A stretch of 64,000 nucleotides of DNA from an uncultured Eubacteriales bacterium (GCA_900314565.1 OMVU01000004.1:1-64000), one strand, 5' to 3'. Positions 18,345 to 26,923 are shown, numbered from the stretch's first letter. The notes: a model not told the origin generated them from the letters alone. A program made the numbers and translations.

Positions 18345-19091
18345 TTACATTATTGTGCAACCATCAACCGGGATGACCTGTCCAGATATGTAACCAGCAT
18401 AGTCTGACGCAAGCAACAAGCATGCTCCTGCAATATCAGTCGGCTGTGCGATTCTTCCCATACAGATGTTATTAATTCTGCCTTGAAGTTTCTCCAAATC
18501 AGCCTGCTCCATCATCTCTGTTTGAGTCAGACCGGGAGCAATGGAGTTGACCCGAATACCCTTCGGACCTAACTCCTTAGCAGCTGATTTCGTTAGTGCG
18601 ATCACCGCGCCTTTCGTAGCAGAGTACACAAGCTGCCCGGTATTACCTCTCAATCCAACCATTGAACTGATGTTAATGATACTGCCGCCATTTTCATTGC
18701 GGCTCATAATCCGGCTTACTGTCTGGAGCATTTCGATGGTGCCATAGACATTTACATTGAACATCTTCTCCATGTTGTCGCGGGAAATCATGCCGATCAG
18801 CTCGTTAAATTCTACTCCAGCATTGTTCACAAGCACGTCGATGTGCCCAAATTGCCTCTTGATCGCCATTACATTCTGGCGGACAGCAGTGGAATCAGTG
18901 ATGTCAAAGTAATAGGGGTGGAGACGATCTCGGTGTTCACTATTTGCGATCCATTCATCTGCAGATCCCGGCCTCGTTCCGTTGACAATCACATCAGCAC
19001 CTTCAGCGGCATACAGTTTCGCTATCGCCTTGCCGATGCCTCTCGCAGAGCCCGTAACAATACAGATCTTATCTTTCAGCAATTCTCCCAT
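18345..19091 (-). CDS. Short-chain dehydrogenase/reductase (FabG-like)
   Basis: A 248-residue classical SDR with the nucleotide-binding GSARGIGKAIA at residue 14, NNAG near 87, the catalytic Ser in INISSMVG, and YSATKGA with catalytic Tyr and Lys near 150. FabG-like enzymes reduce 3-oxoacyl-ACP to 3-hydroxyacyl-ACP with NAD(P)H. Its place next to an ACP, a ligase and an MBL-fold hydrolase suggests it reduces a keto group on the carrier-bound acyl unit. It overlaps the end of the hydrolase gene by 23 bp. An 83-nt gap holding a small GCACAT/ATGTGC hairpin separates it from the ligase. Confidence 0.85.
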   Translation of the reverse strand: MGELLKDKICIVTGSARGIGKAIAKLYAAEGADVIVNGTRPGSADEWIANSEHRDRLHPYYFDITDSTAVRQNVMAIKRQFGHIDVLVNNAGVEFNELIGMISRDNMEKMFNVNVYGTIEMLQTVSRIMSRNENGGSIINISSMVGLRGNTGQLVYSATKGAVIALTKSAAKELGPKGIRVNSIAPGLTQTEMMEQADLEKLQGRINNICMGRIAQPTDIAGACLLLASDYAGYISGQVIPVDGCTIM

Positions 19092-19776
19092 TCGATCTCC
19101 ACTCTTTCATCTGGAATACTTCACCGTGTCCAGGAAATACAACAGTTTCATCGGGAATCCTTATTATAATCGGTAGTGTAATGCTATTGAATGCAGCTTC
19201 GTCTCCACCATCAAACTTCAGAAAGGTCTCTTCCTGAAGGATTGAATCTCCAGAGAAGATTCCTACGTCATCTATGTGAATTAACATGCTTCCCGGACTA
19301 TGACCGGGAGTGTGACGGAATGTGATCTCATGTCCATTCCACATAAGCTTCAGCTTATCCTTAAAAACTATCTCCGCAGGTGCGCACGAATATGTTCTGT
19401 TCCGTGCTTCCGCGTTCTGATAGCTCTCGCCAAAACGCATGGTAGCGTATATGTGATACTGTTTTGCCTTGTTTCGTTTCGGATCACCTATCGCCTCATT
19501 GCAGTATTCTTGTGCGACAACCTGAACATTCGGAAAAGCACTTCTAATCGCATTCAAGCCCCATAAGTGATCACAATGCTCGTGCGTGAGGACAAGGTAA
19601 TCGGGAGAAAGATTTCTTTTCTTCAGTTCCTTGGCAACATCCTTAGAACAGGCATCTATTAATATGGCGTGCCCATCTTCTTCTATGACGTAGGTATTAG
19701 CTCTTTCAACACCATATGACAGTTGAAGAATTGTTGGTCTCTTGCCTATGATAGAAATTCCATTCAGCTTTGGCAT
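19069..19776 (-). CDS. Metallo-beta-lactamase-fold hydrolase
   Basis: A 235-residue MBL-fold protein. The metal-binding THEHCDHLWG near residue 61, FRHTPGHSPGSMLIH near 157, IFSGDSI and VFPGHGEV near 215 give a full set of zinc ligands. The family includes glyoxalase II-like thioesterases, so it may release or edit the acyl group on the neighbouring ACP. Its ATG overlaps the ACP stop (TAATG), implying tight translational coupling. The function is inferred from position; lactonase or other hydrolase roles are possible. Confidence 0.82.
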   Translation of the reverse strand: MPKLNGISIIGKRPTILQLSYGVERANTYVIEEDGHAILIDACSKDVAKELKKRNLSPDYLVLTHEHCDHLWGLNAIRSAFPNVQVVAQEYCNEAIGDPKRNKAKQYHIYATMRFGESYQNAEARNRTYSCAPAEIVFKDKLKLMWNGHEITFRHTPGHSPGSMLIHIDDVGIFSGDSILQEETFLKFDGGDEAAFNSITLPIIIRIPDETVVFPGHGEVFQMKEWRSNGRIAER

Positions 19777-20015
19777 TAAAACTCAACCCCATAACGGGCG
19801 AGAGTTTTCATGCCGTTCACATATCCACCGAAATGTAGAATATCGTCTGTCTCAAACATGATATCAAAGGCATCCTCCAACTCACTAATGAGTGTGAGGT
19901 GCGTCAGAGAATCCCATTTCTCTACATCTTTAAAATTAAAGGTGTCGTTCAAATCCTTTGCATCCACGTTAAAAATATTCACAAAGATATTCTGATACTT
20001 TTCTTTATTGCTCAT
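19776..20015 (-). CDS. Acyl carrier protein
   Basis: A small acidic carrier protein of about 79 residues beginning MSNKEKYQNIFVNIF. The phosphopantetheine attachment Ser is in KWDSLTHLTLISELEDAF. The ATG at 20015 has a GAGGGAGAA site; longer in-frame extension upstream lies within the acetyltransferase gene. In the ON frame the upstream acetyltransferase stops two bases before this ATG, so the state of the G tract may also alter ACP translation by coupling. It is the likely carrier for the ligase, SDR and hydrolase of this module and is separate from the housekeeping fatty-acid ACP. Confidence 0.88.
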   Translation of the reverse strand: MSNKEKYQNIFVNIFNVDAKDLNDTFNFKDVEKWDSLTHLTLISELEDAFDIMFETDDILHFGGYVNGMKTLARYGVEF

Positions 20016-20016
20016 A

Positions 20017-20570
20017 TCATTCTCCCTCTTCAAATTTCTTCCAAACCGCATTGACTGTCTCATCAGACAGTCCGCCTTTATTTCGGCTAATTCTGATCTT
20101 TGACGCATTTCTTCTCTTCTCGATCAGATCATCCAGCGAGCATATATACTTCGCTGGTACCCCCCCCCATATACGCCATTTCCTGGTATGGATTTATTTA
20201 CCAGGCTTCCGGCGGCAATCACGGTATTTGAGCCAATCATCACATTGGGGAGTATCGTGGAATTGGAGCCGATAAAAACATTATTCTTGATATCGATGCA
20301 CCCGAGGTTCTCTTGAAACCCGCCGCCTTCTACAGAATTGTTCAGCATCCGGTGAATCACATCATGGGGTATGAGTAGAACATCTGAAGCGATCCAGACA
20401 TTATCTCCAATTGATATGAGCTTAGGGTAGAGCGGGATCTTACGAAACATAACCATGCACTTATCACCCATATGATAAAAAATGTTATGCTTCTTGATAT
20501 ACCTTGCTCTACCCTGCGCAGAGAATGTCAGATACATTCCTATAGTGTGGCGAACTCTATACCAATTCAC
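20017..20570 (-). CDS. Hexapeptide-repeat acetyltransferase, phase-OFF by G9 tract
   Basis: A serine-acetyltransferase-like left-handed beta-helix protein: IGDNVWIASDVLLIPHDVIH, then NNVFIGSNSTILPNVMIGSN and AAGSLVNKSIPGNGVYG. As sequenced, nine G at 20160-20168 send the frame into a short false tail ending at 20124. With seven or ten G the frame instead reads VYGG(G)VPAKYICSLDDLIE, the standard GVPAK ending of this family, and runs about 50 more residues to a TGA at 20017, just before the ACP start. The gene is therefore OFF (C-terminally altered). The best start is GTG 20570, which has GGAGG six bases before it. ON length is about 183 residues. Probable role: O-acetylation of the glycan. 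Confidence 0.85.
20160..20168 (-). repeat. Poly-G tract (G9TAC), OFF-state switch
   Basis: Nine C on the plus strand, G9 then TAC on the coding strand. It lies exactly before the conserved GVPAK motif of the acetyltransferase. Seven or ten G restore the motif and the downstream reading frame; nine does not. Confidence 0.88.
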
Positions 20571-20584
20571 ATTTATCCTCCATA

Positions 20585-21235
20585 TCAATGGCTACTGCTT
20601 TCTGTTGTAACTTCAGTCCCCATAAATTCTTCCATCGTAGCATACGTACCCGATGTGATTCCTTCATGTTTTAGCACTGTCTTTATTGTTGCAAATATTA
20701 TTTTCCAATCACCAATAAAAGTGATATGATCTACGTATTTTACATCCCAGTCAAATTTATCTTCCCAACTGATTGAGTTTCTGCCATGAACCTGGGCTAA
20801 TCCAGTAAAACCAGGGCGCACTTCATGGCGGCGAGCTTGATGTGCGTTATATCGCGGAAGATAGTGAGCGAGGAGAGGTCTTGGTCCTACAACAGCCATA
20901 TCTCCCTTCAACATATTGAAAAGCTCTGGAAGTTCGTCAAGCGATGTTGATCTCAATTTTTGACCGAACGGTGTGAGCCTGATATAATCAGGTAACAGTT
21001 TCCCTGTTTCATCGGTTTGACTTGTCATGGTTCTAAACTTATAAAGTTTAAACAGTTTCCCATCTTTGCCCGGTCGATCCTGTGTGAATAGAACTGGTGA
21101 TCCTAATTTGATTCTCACAAGGATTGCTGTTGCCAACATCACAGGTGAAAGAACTATCGTTGCCAACAACGCACACAGGAAATCCTGTGGCCGTTTTATA
21201 AACTTTTCATATGGACCGTATGGTTTATGTTTCAT
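20585..21235 (-). CDS. Initiating sugar-phosphate transferase (PglC/WcaJ-type bacterial sugar transferase)
   Basis: A 216-residue monotopic phosphoglycosyl transferase of the PglC size class. It has an N-terminal re-entrant helix (FLCALLATIVLSPVMLATAI), then GSPVLFTQDRPGKDGKLFKL, YKFRTM, the catalytic Asp-Glu in TSLDELPELFNMLKGD, and VVGPRPLL. It moves a sugar-1-phosphate from a UDP-sugar to undecaprenyl phosphate and so starts the repeat unit. The PglF- and PglE-like genes upstream suggest a bacillosamine-type first sugar. A GGAGGAA site precedes the ATG. Its stop overlaps the TTG/GTG start region of the phase-variable acetyltransferase. Confidence 0.9.
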   Translation of the reverse strand: MKHKPYGPYEKFIKRPQDFLCALLATIVLSPVMLATAILVRIKLGSPVLFTQDRPGKDGKLFKLYKFRTMTSQTDETGKLLPDYIRLTPFGQKLRSTSLDELPELFNMLKGDMAVVGPRPLLAHYLPRYNAHQARRHEVRPGFTGLAQVHGRNSISWEDKFDWDVKYVDHITFIGDWKIIFATIKTVLKHEGITSGTYATMEEFMGTEVTTESSSH

Positions 21236-21434
21236 ACGTGTCGTTCCTCCAAACCCTTCATAACGAAATCATCTATAGTTTCAAGTGAACCAATCTATCC
21301 AGGTGATACAAATTCAGCCGATACTGATATGACTACCTCATTCATATGCGGCAGATGTCGATATACAGTGCTCATGCATGCCCAGCAGATACCAATTTGA
21401 CCGCCTCATTCACATCCAGCCAATGTTCCCGTTT
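21236..21434. other. Intergenic gap with diverged direct repeat
   Basis: This 199-nt gap holds two related stretches of about 35 nt (around 21320-21355 and 21388-21423). They share TGAC-x-x-CCTCATTCA-type sequence followed by CAG/CCAATG. No gene or clear terminator is visible. The repeat may be a relic of a rearrangement. Confidence 0.4.
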
Positions 21435-22751
21435 TTACAAAAAACACCTGTGAATAATCTCAATAATCCTGTCCTGCTGCTCAGGCGTCATCTTGTTATC
21501 GCTGGGAAGGCACAACCCTCTACGGAAAATATCGGCTCCTACGTCGATTCCAGAACCCTTTATATACGCATTTGTACGGCCTCTGCCGTTGCCTTCGACT
21601 GTCACGAACGGGTTCGTCCTATATATCGGCTGCATATGCATGGGCTTCCAGATCGGACGACCTTCCGCGTTAATTGAAGAAATTGCATCAAGTATTTCCT
21701 GCGGACTGCTTTTCCCGATCTCACTTTTGTAAAGGTAATCATGCTCTCCTCTGACCATCGGAGCCATTGCCTCTTCATCAATGAGCATGCAGGAGAGCCA
21801 GAAATTCGGTCTGCTCTTTTCACGGTCCCAGGGATTCATCCTGACCGGAAGATCTTTGAGTCCCTCTTCATAGCGCTCATATATTGCGCGTTTCTGTGCT
21901 ATATGCTCCTCCAGATACGGAAGCTGCCCGCGGACGATCCCGGCAATAATGTTGCTCATCCGATAATTATAGCCAACCTCCTCATGCTGATACCACGGAG
22001 CGTTCTCGCGGCTCTGGGTAGACCACTTGCGGACTTTATTGGCATCCTCAAGGCTATCGGTCAGGAACATTCCGCCTGCACTGCCCGTTATAATTTTATT
22101 TCCATTAAAGGAAATGCAGTTATAATCTCCAAGCGCACCGGTCTCGACCCACCTGCCATTCAGCTTATACTCGGCACCTAGGCTTTCCGCCGCATCCTCT
22201 ACAATCAAAGCACCGTGCTTCTCGGCAATCGCTTTAATCTCCTCCATCTTACCGGGCGTGCCATACAAATGCGCAACGATGATAAGCTTTACATCCGGGT
22301 ACATCTCGAAAGCCTTTTCCAGAGCTTCCGGACTCATATTCCAGGTGTCATATTCGGTATCAATGAACACAGCTTCACCGTTTTCATAGGCTACCGAATT
22401 GATACTTGCATCAAATGTACAGTCGGAGCAGAAGACCCTATGCCCCTGTAAAGTACCTTCATTTGGCTTTGCCTGGCCGTAGAGTTTCTCTCCAGCCAAT
22501 TTTGTAGCGAGGTGAAGAGACGCTGTACCCGCAGACAATGCAACTGCATACCCGCAGCCGATATAGTCAGCGATCTGTTTTTCTATCTCATTTATATTTG
22601 CACCTACTGTAGATACCCAATTCTTCTTGATTGCGTCGTCTACCCAATACTGTTCTTCTCCGTGCATGGTCGGGGAAGCAAGCCATACTTTTGACTCAAA
22701 AGGCTCAATTCCGGCGAATCTTGAATCTTTCAGGATATTGTGTGCTGTCAT
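21435..22751 (-). CDS. PLP-dependent sugar aminotransferase (DegT/DnrJ/EryC1, PglE-like)
   Basis: A 438-residue DegT/DnrJ/EryC1/StrS aminotransferase. The N-terminal VWLASPTMHGEEQYWV and the cofactor-binding SAGTASLHLA and VEDAAESLGAEY are seen, and the PLP-binding Lys is in SFNGNKIITGSAGG. It would aminate the 4-keto group made by the adjacent dehydratase, as PglE does in UDP-bacillosamine synthesis. It is about 50 residues longer than PglE because of an insert after residue 330. It lies 75 nt from the dehydratase stop and is separated from the sugar transferase by a 200-nt gap. Confidence 0.88.
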   Translation of the reverse strand: MTAHNILKDSRFAGIEPFESKVWLASPTMHGEEQYWVDDAIKKNWVSTVGANINEIEKQIADYIGCGYAVALSAGTASLHLATKLAGEKLYGQAKPNEGTLQGHRVFCSDCTFDASINSVAYENGEAVFIDTEYDTWNMSPEALEKAFEMYPDVKLIIVAHLYGTPGKMEEIKAIAEKHGALIVEDAAESLGAEYKLNGRWVETGALGDYNCISFNGNKIITGSAGGMFLTDSLEDANKVRKWSTQSRENAPWYQHEEVGYNYRMSNIIAGIVRGQLPYLEEHIAQKRAIYERYEEGLKDLPVRMNPWDREKSRPNFWLSCMLIDEEAMAPMVRGEHDYLYKSEIGKSSPQEILDAISSINAEGRPIWKPMHMQPIYRTNPFVTVEGNGRGRTNAYIKGSGIDVGADIFRRGLCLPSDNKMTPEQQDRIIEIIHRCFL

Positions 22752-22826
22752 AGAATCCTTACCTCACTTTATCTGTACGCCATAAATCTCTCATTTACAG
22801 CAGTTGACAACACGGCATTTACTATA

Positions 22827-24875
22827 TTATGCCGGATGATAGGTACTTACCATTTCTTCAACATACTTTCTGATATCAGAACGGTTGGAGTATGCATACT
22901 GCATCAGATTCTCTAATTGTACCATAAAAGCGTCTTCATCAAAAGGAATCGGGCAGCCAATGTGTATCATATCATTATCCGTCTTCTTAAGCCCCTCCTC
23001 CGACATCAGTTTCTCCTCATACAGTTTCTCACCGGGCCTGAGTCCGGTATACTCAATCTTTATATCAACATCCGGTTTGTAGCCGGACAGCCTGATCATA
23101 TTCCTTGCCAGGTCAACAATCTTTACCGGGCTGCCCATATCGAGGACAAAAATCTCTCCGCCATGCGCATACGTTCCGGCCAGCATGACAAGGCTTACCG
23201 CCTCCGGGATCGTCATGAAATAGCGAATGATGTCCGGGTGAGTGACCGTCACAGGTCCTCCGTTCTCAATCTGTCTCTTGAAAATCGGGATGACAGAACC
23301 GTTGCTCCCCAGGACATTTCCGAATCGCACCGCGACAAACTCCGTCCGAATATTCTGATAGACGGCGCCGGTCCCATCCTTATCCGCATTTTCTGTCCCC
23401 TCGTGGGTAAAAAGCTGCGGTATTTCACTGGCCCGGCCTTCCTTGATTTTTCGATCAAAGCTCTGGATGATCATCTCACAGAGACGCTTGGAGGCCCCCA
23501 TGATGTTCGTCGGATTTACAGCCTTATCCGTGCTGATCAATACAAAACGTTCGCAGCCATGTACCATAGCCGCATAGGCTGTTTTGTACGTTCCGATTGC
23601 ATTGTTCTTGATTGCCTCACACGGGCTGTCCTCCATAAGGGGAACATGCTTGTGTGCTGCTGCGTGATATACGATCTGCGGCCGATACTCTTCAAATACA
23701 TCATAGATCTTTCTGCTGTCGCGTACCGAGCCGATCAGTGTCACTAAATCAAGATTCGGATATTTCTTTCTTAATTCAAGCTGTATGTCATACGCGTTGT
23801 TTTCGTAAATATCAAATATGATCAGTCTTCTCGGGCTATGCCCTGCTATCTGCCTGCATAACTCGGATCCGATAGAACCACCGCCGCCTGTAACAAGAAC
23901 CGTCTTGCCATTGATGTATTCGAACACCTCCTGAAGATCCGCACGGATCGGCTCCCGGCCCAGCAGATCTTCCACAGAAACATCCTTCATCTTGCTGACT
24001 GCAATTTCACCGACCAGGAACTGATACATTCCCGGAAGCTGCTTCAGCTCACAGTCCGTCTGACTGCAGATATTGAGGATATCACGCTTCTGCGCCGCAG
24101 TTGCCGACGGGATGGCAAGATAGATCTTATCTACCTTATACTTTTCAACGCAGCTTAATATTTCGTCTCTTCCGCCGACGACCGGAACGCCCTCCATTGT
24201 TCGATGCCACTTATTCGGGTTATCATCGATAATGCATACGACCCGGTCCTGCACCTCTTTTGCTTTCATTATATCGCGCAGGATCATCTGTCCGGAGGAA
24301 CCGGCACCGATCAGCATAACATTTTTTTCCGGCACACCGGGCGAACTGCGATGCTGTGAGCTGACCAGCCGCAGATAGAACCGGTAAGAGAACCTGATGG
24401 CCATGACAGCCATGAACTGGATCCCAGCCCCTATAATATAGTAAGACAGCGGCATGCGTTTGTACAAAACCGTAATAAATATAGTGTGGAAAAACATCGT
24501 CGCGATAGACGCTTTGACAATTTTTATCAGCTCTTCAAATCCCGCGAACCGCCAAATGCTCCGATATAATCCGATCAGATAAAATGTCACAAGCACAAAG
24601 ACCGAATAAATCGGAATGAACTGCCGCCATGCCAAAAGGTACTCTTTTTTAATGGCAGAATATTTACAGTCAAATCGGATCCAAAGCGCAAGAAAATAGG
24701 ACAGGTTGACCACTACAAAATCATACGCCATCAGCAGAAGTGCAATAATCTGCCAGTGCTCAAGTCTCCCTGCGCCCCTGCCACGCCTCTTGTTTCGGGT
24801 GGATTTTTCGCCGCCACTCAGTTCTGTGTCTCCGGCATTCTGAAAGTCCCTCTCATCTTTCGCACTGTTCGACAT
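22827..24875 (-). CDS. Membrane nucleotide-sugar 4,6-dehydratase (PglF/CapD-like)
   Basis: About 682 residues. It has four N-terminal membrane helices (roughly residues 40-160), then a CoA-binding-like Rossmann domain (MLIGAGSSGQMILRDI near 190), and a C-terminal SDR dehydratase domain with VLVTGGGGSIGSELCRQI near 325 and STDKAVNPTNIMGASKRLCE near 450. This is the PglF/CapD/FlaA1-long architecture, which makes UDP-4-keto-6-deoxy-GlcNAc. It is the first gene of the locus, followed by the aminotransferase, so the pair would give a UDP-4-amino-sugar. ATG 24875 (MSNSAK) has a GAGGTAG site; an in-frame ATG 21 nt upstream lacks one. Confidence 0.9.
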   Translation of the reverse strand: MSNSAKDERDFQNAGDTELSGGEKSTRNKRRGRGAGRLEHWQIIALLLMAYDFVVVNLSYFLALWIRFDCKYSAIKKEYLLAWRQFIPIYSVFVLVTFYLIGLYRSIWRFAGFEELIKIVKASIATMFFHTIFITVLYKRMPLSYYIIGAGIQFMAVMAIRFSYRFYLRLVSSQHRSSPGVPEKNVMLIGAGSSGQMILRDIMKAKEVQDRVVCIIDDNPNKWHRTMEGVPVVGGRDEILSCVEKYKVDKIYLAIPSATAAQKRDILNICSQTDCELKQLPGMYQFLVGEIAVSKMKDVSVEDLLGREPIRADLQEVFEYINGKTVLVTGGGGSIGSELCRQIAGHSPRRLIIFDIYENNAYDIQLELRKKYPNLDLVTLIGSVRDSRKIYDVFEEYRPQIVYHAAAHKHVPLMEDSPCEAIKNNAIGTYKTAYAAMVHGCERFVLISTDKAVNPTNIMGASKRLCEMIIQSFDRKIKEGRASEIPQLFTHEGTENADKDGTGAVYQNIRTEFVAVRFGNVLGSNGSVIPIFKRQIENGGPVTVTHPDIIRYFMTIPEAVSLVMLAGTYAHGGEIFVLDMGSPVKIVDLARNMIRLSGYKPDVDIKIEYTGLRPGEKLYEEKLMSEEGLKKTDNDMIHIGCPIPFDEDAFMVQLENLMQYAYSNRSDIRKYVEEMVSTYHPA

Positions 24876-25564
24876 CTCTACCTCACAAATCACCAAAAAT
24901 CATTTCATCTTCCTTCAGGCAGTTTTTCCCGTCTCAAAAGCAAGTCTATTCTGCAACTGTTTCCTTTGCGAAAAATCCAGGCACTTAACATCTCTTTCAG
25001 AGGAAATGTCCGCCTTGTACTCTGCTGTATATATTAATGTAGATAAAGGATTCAGGGGCATCACCCCTCAACGGGTGTCTCATTTCCGGCTGTCCACCAA
25101 CACCGGTCAACATAATAACACTCCGGCTGTCTCCATACAACATAATCCTGATAAAGTTCACGAACCCTCATAATGTCACGTATCTCTGAAATCTGAGGAC
25201 ATATTCTGTAGGTCCATATTCGTCATGACAAACTTAACCGCATTATTTCGTATTATATTTCATTATTACTCTTCATACAACAGGATTTTTTCCCTTACCG
25301 GAAGCCATGTCCCGATTTCAGCGGAACGTTCGTAATTATGTCCGGTATTCTATGTTGCCGTTTCCCTATAAAATATCCGGATGCAAGATACAGGAAAAGG
25401 ACTAAGAATTATGGTCTTTTAACTAATATTATTTATGATACAGCACTTATTAGCCTGGCATCTCCTGACGAAATGAGACAACCGGCTTTGCTGTCAAATC
25501 GGCACGGAATACCCTGATGCAAGGACCTGCCGAAAATAAAAATTTAACGAATCTCTCCAAATGT
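24876..25564 (-). other. Long untranslated region upstream of the glycan locus
   Basis: Nearly 700 nt with no gene. It must hold the main promoter of the minus-strand glycan operon. A weak candidate is TTGTAT and TATAAT-like elements on the minus strand around 25252-25281, which would give a leader of about 370 nt. A small AGGGGTGATGCCCCT hairpin occurs near 25044-25058. A leader this long could allow transcription control, but no known riboswitch or antiterminator site was recognised. Confidence 0.4.
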
Positions 25565-25599
25565 AAAAAACTGCCGCACTTACTCTCATAGTGCGGCAG
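25565..25599 (-). terminator. Rho-independent terminator after ABC permease remnant
   Basis: On the minus strand CTGCCGCACT, a 9-nt loop and AGTGCGGCAG form a perfect 10-bp stem followed by six T. It closes the minus-strand unit that includes the permease remnant and insulates the glycan locus from it. Confidence 0.9.
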
Positions 25600-25640
25600 C
25601 CCTTATACTGCGTTAAAAGAATTTGAACCTTTCTCCGCCA

Positions 25641-26153
25641 TTAACGAATGGCATTTTCTTTTCCGCTTATGATCCGGTAATACACACCGGACGTTATGCG
25701 ATACACGATCCAGTAAAACGCCGCGAACACGGCAAAGCTGATCAGCGTGGTTCGAATGAACAGGCCGATGTCCGTAAGGCCGAACAGCAGGAGCATCTTG
25801 CGGATCATAGGAAAGGCGAAGGCAAGATGCATACCGGCGAAAGCCAGCGGCAGCATGAACACCAGGAGCACCGCCGCGAAAAACCACATGAGTGCGTCCA
25901 ACGGGTTCCTGATGCTCAGCGCCATCCAGTAAGCCACACCCAGAATGACGACTCCAAGAATCGCCAGAAGCCAGTTGCTTCGGGGCGGCTTCTCACCGGC
26001 ATTCTCCGCCTTCAGAAGGTTCACCGCACTGCTGCGCCGCGTGCGGATGACAGCAGCCAGAGCATTTATCACGAAAACCGGCACATAGCATACCACTGTT
26101 CGGAAAACGGCCTTAAAGTCCAGCTGGATGCCGTAATCGATCTCTCTGTTCAT
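25641..26153 (-). pseudogene. C-terminal remnant of an FtsX-type ABC permease
   Basis: 170 residues with four hydrophobic helices. The N-terminal helix (VVCYVPVFVINALAAVI) is followed by RTRRSSAVNLLKAENAGEKP. This resembles the C-terminal third of BceB-like FtsX permeases, where a helix is followed by a RxxxxxLLxxxxxGEKP stretch and three more helices. A whole permease would be three to four times longer, and no ABC ATPase or N-terminal half is next to it. Upstream there is only a strong GAAAGGAGG site before a 15-codon frame. It is best read as a decayed antimicrobial-peptide transporter gene. Confidence 0.6.
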
Positions 26154-26241
26154 CAGACGTCAATATCATTGAATAGCCTGCAATGGAAAGACAGCGTGCC
26201 CTCTCAGCTGCATGCTCTTCCTCCTTTCGGTCAGGGACAGA

Positions 26242-26751
26242 TCACAGGAAAGCAGCCATATATAAAGGCAGTGTAATTATCCTGTTGCCGCTGGCCCCTA
26301 TATTACCGTCAATAAATTTATATCCGTACTCAATATCCGTTTTTTTCTCCATGATTGAGATCAAAGATGTGGCGCGAGCATTTCCGCTCTTCACTTCGAC
26401 CGGAACCACAGATCCGTTTTTTTGTATCAGCATATCAATCTCTTTTTTAGAAGACTCATTCTTATAAAAATACAGTGAATACCCTCGTTTATAAAAGGCG
26501 TCCGCGACTGCGCATTAATATATACCGCCCCTGGTATTCCCTGACAAAGTATTCTCTACAATATGTTGTTTAATTGAAAAATCTTTCATGGAAATCAGCA
26601 GTGATAAGTCTGTAGTATACGTTTTCCCCGTCTGTCTTGCTCCCTGTACCACTAAGCACTTTTTATCTTTCGAGTCCTTCCACTTTTTTATCAAAGCAGT
26701 GGCTTTCCTTTTAAAACAAAAGCACCTCCTCAAACATAATATACAGCGCAA
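26242..26751 (-). pseudogene. Decayed AAA ATPase with DUF4143-type C-terminus
   Basis: The N-terminal piece from 26751 has KRKATALIKKWKDSKDKK followed by the P-loop VVQGARQTGKTY. It jumps at once to a C-terminal-type stretch ending IVENTLSGNTRGGIY, then TAA. In the same frame after the stop the sequence continues CAVADAFYKRGYSLYFYKN and EIDMLIQKNGSVVPVEVKSG, the nuclease-like C-terminal signature of these ATPases. The gene therefore has an internal deletion of several hundred codons plus a nonsense codon (probably GAA to TAA). These ATPases are common mobile-type accessory genes in Clostridia. Confidence 0.8.
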
Positions 26752-26923
26752 AATATCCTCTTATCAACATTTTGGAAGATCAAAACGTATGCTTTATCAA
26801 CATTTTGGTTAATTATTCCATATGAACCCAATCTTGAAGGAACAAAAGAAAAGGCGGATGTGATCCGGGCTTCCCTCCCCCTGCATAGCAGGCACACGAG
26901 TGAGAGCTGATTTTTTTCGACGC

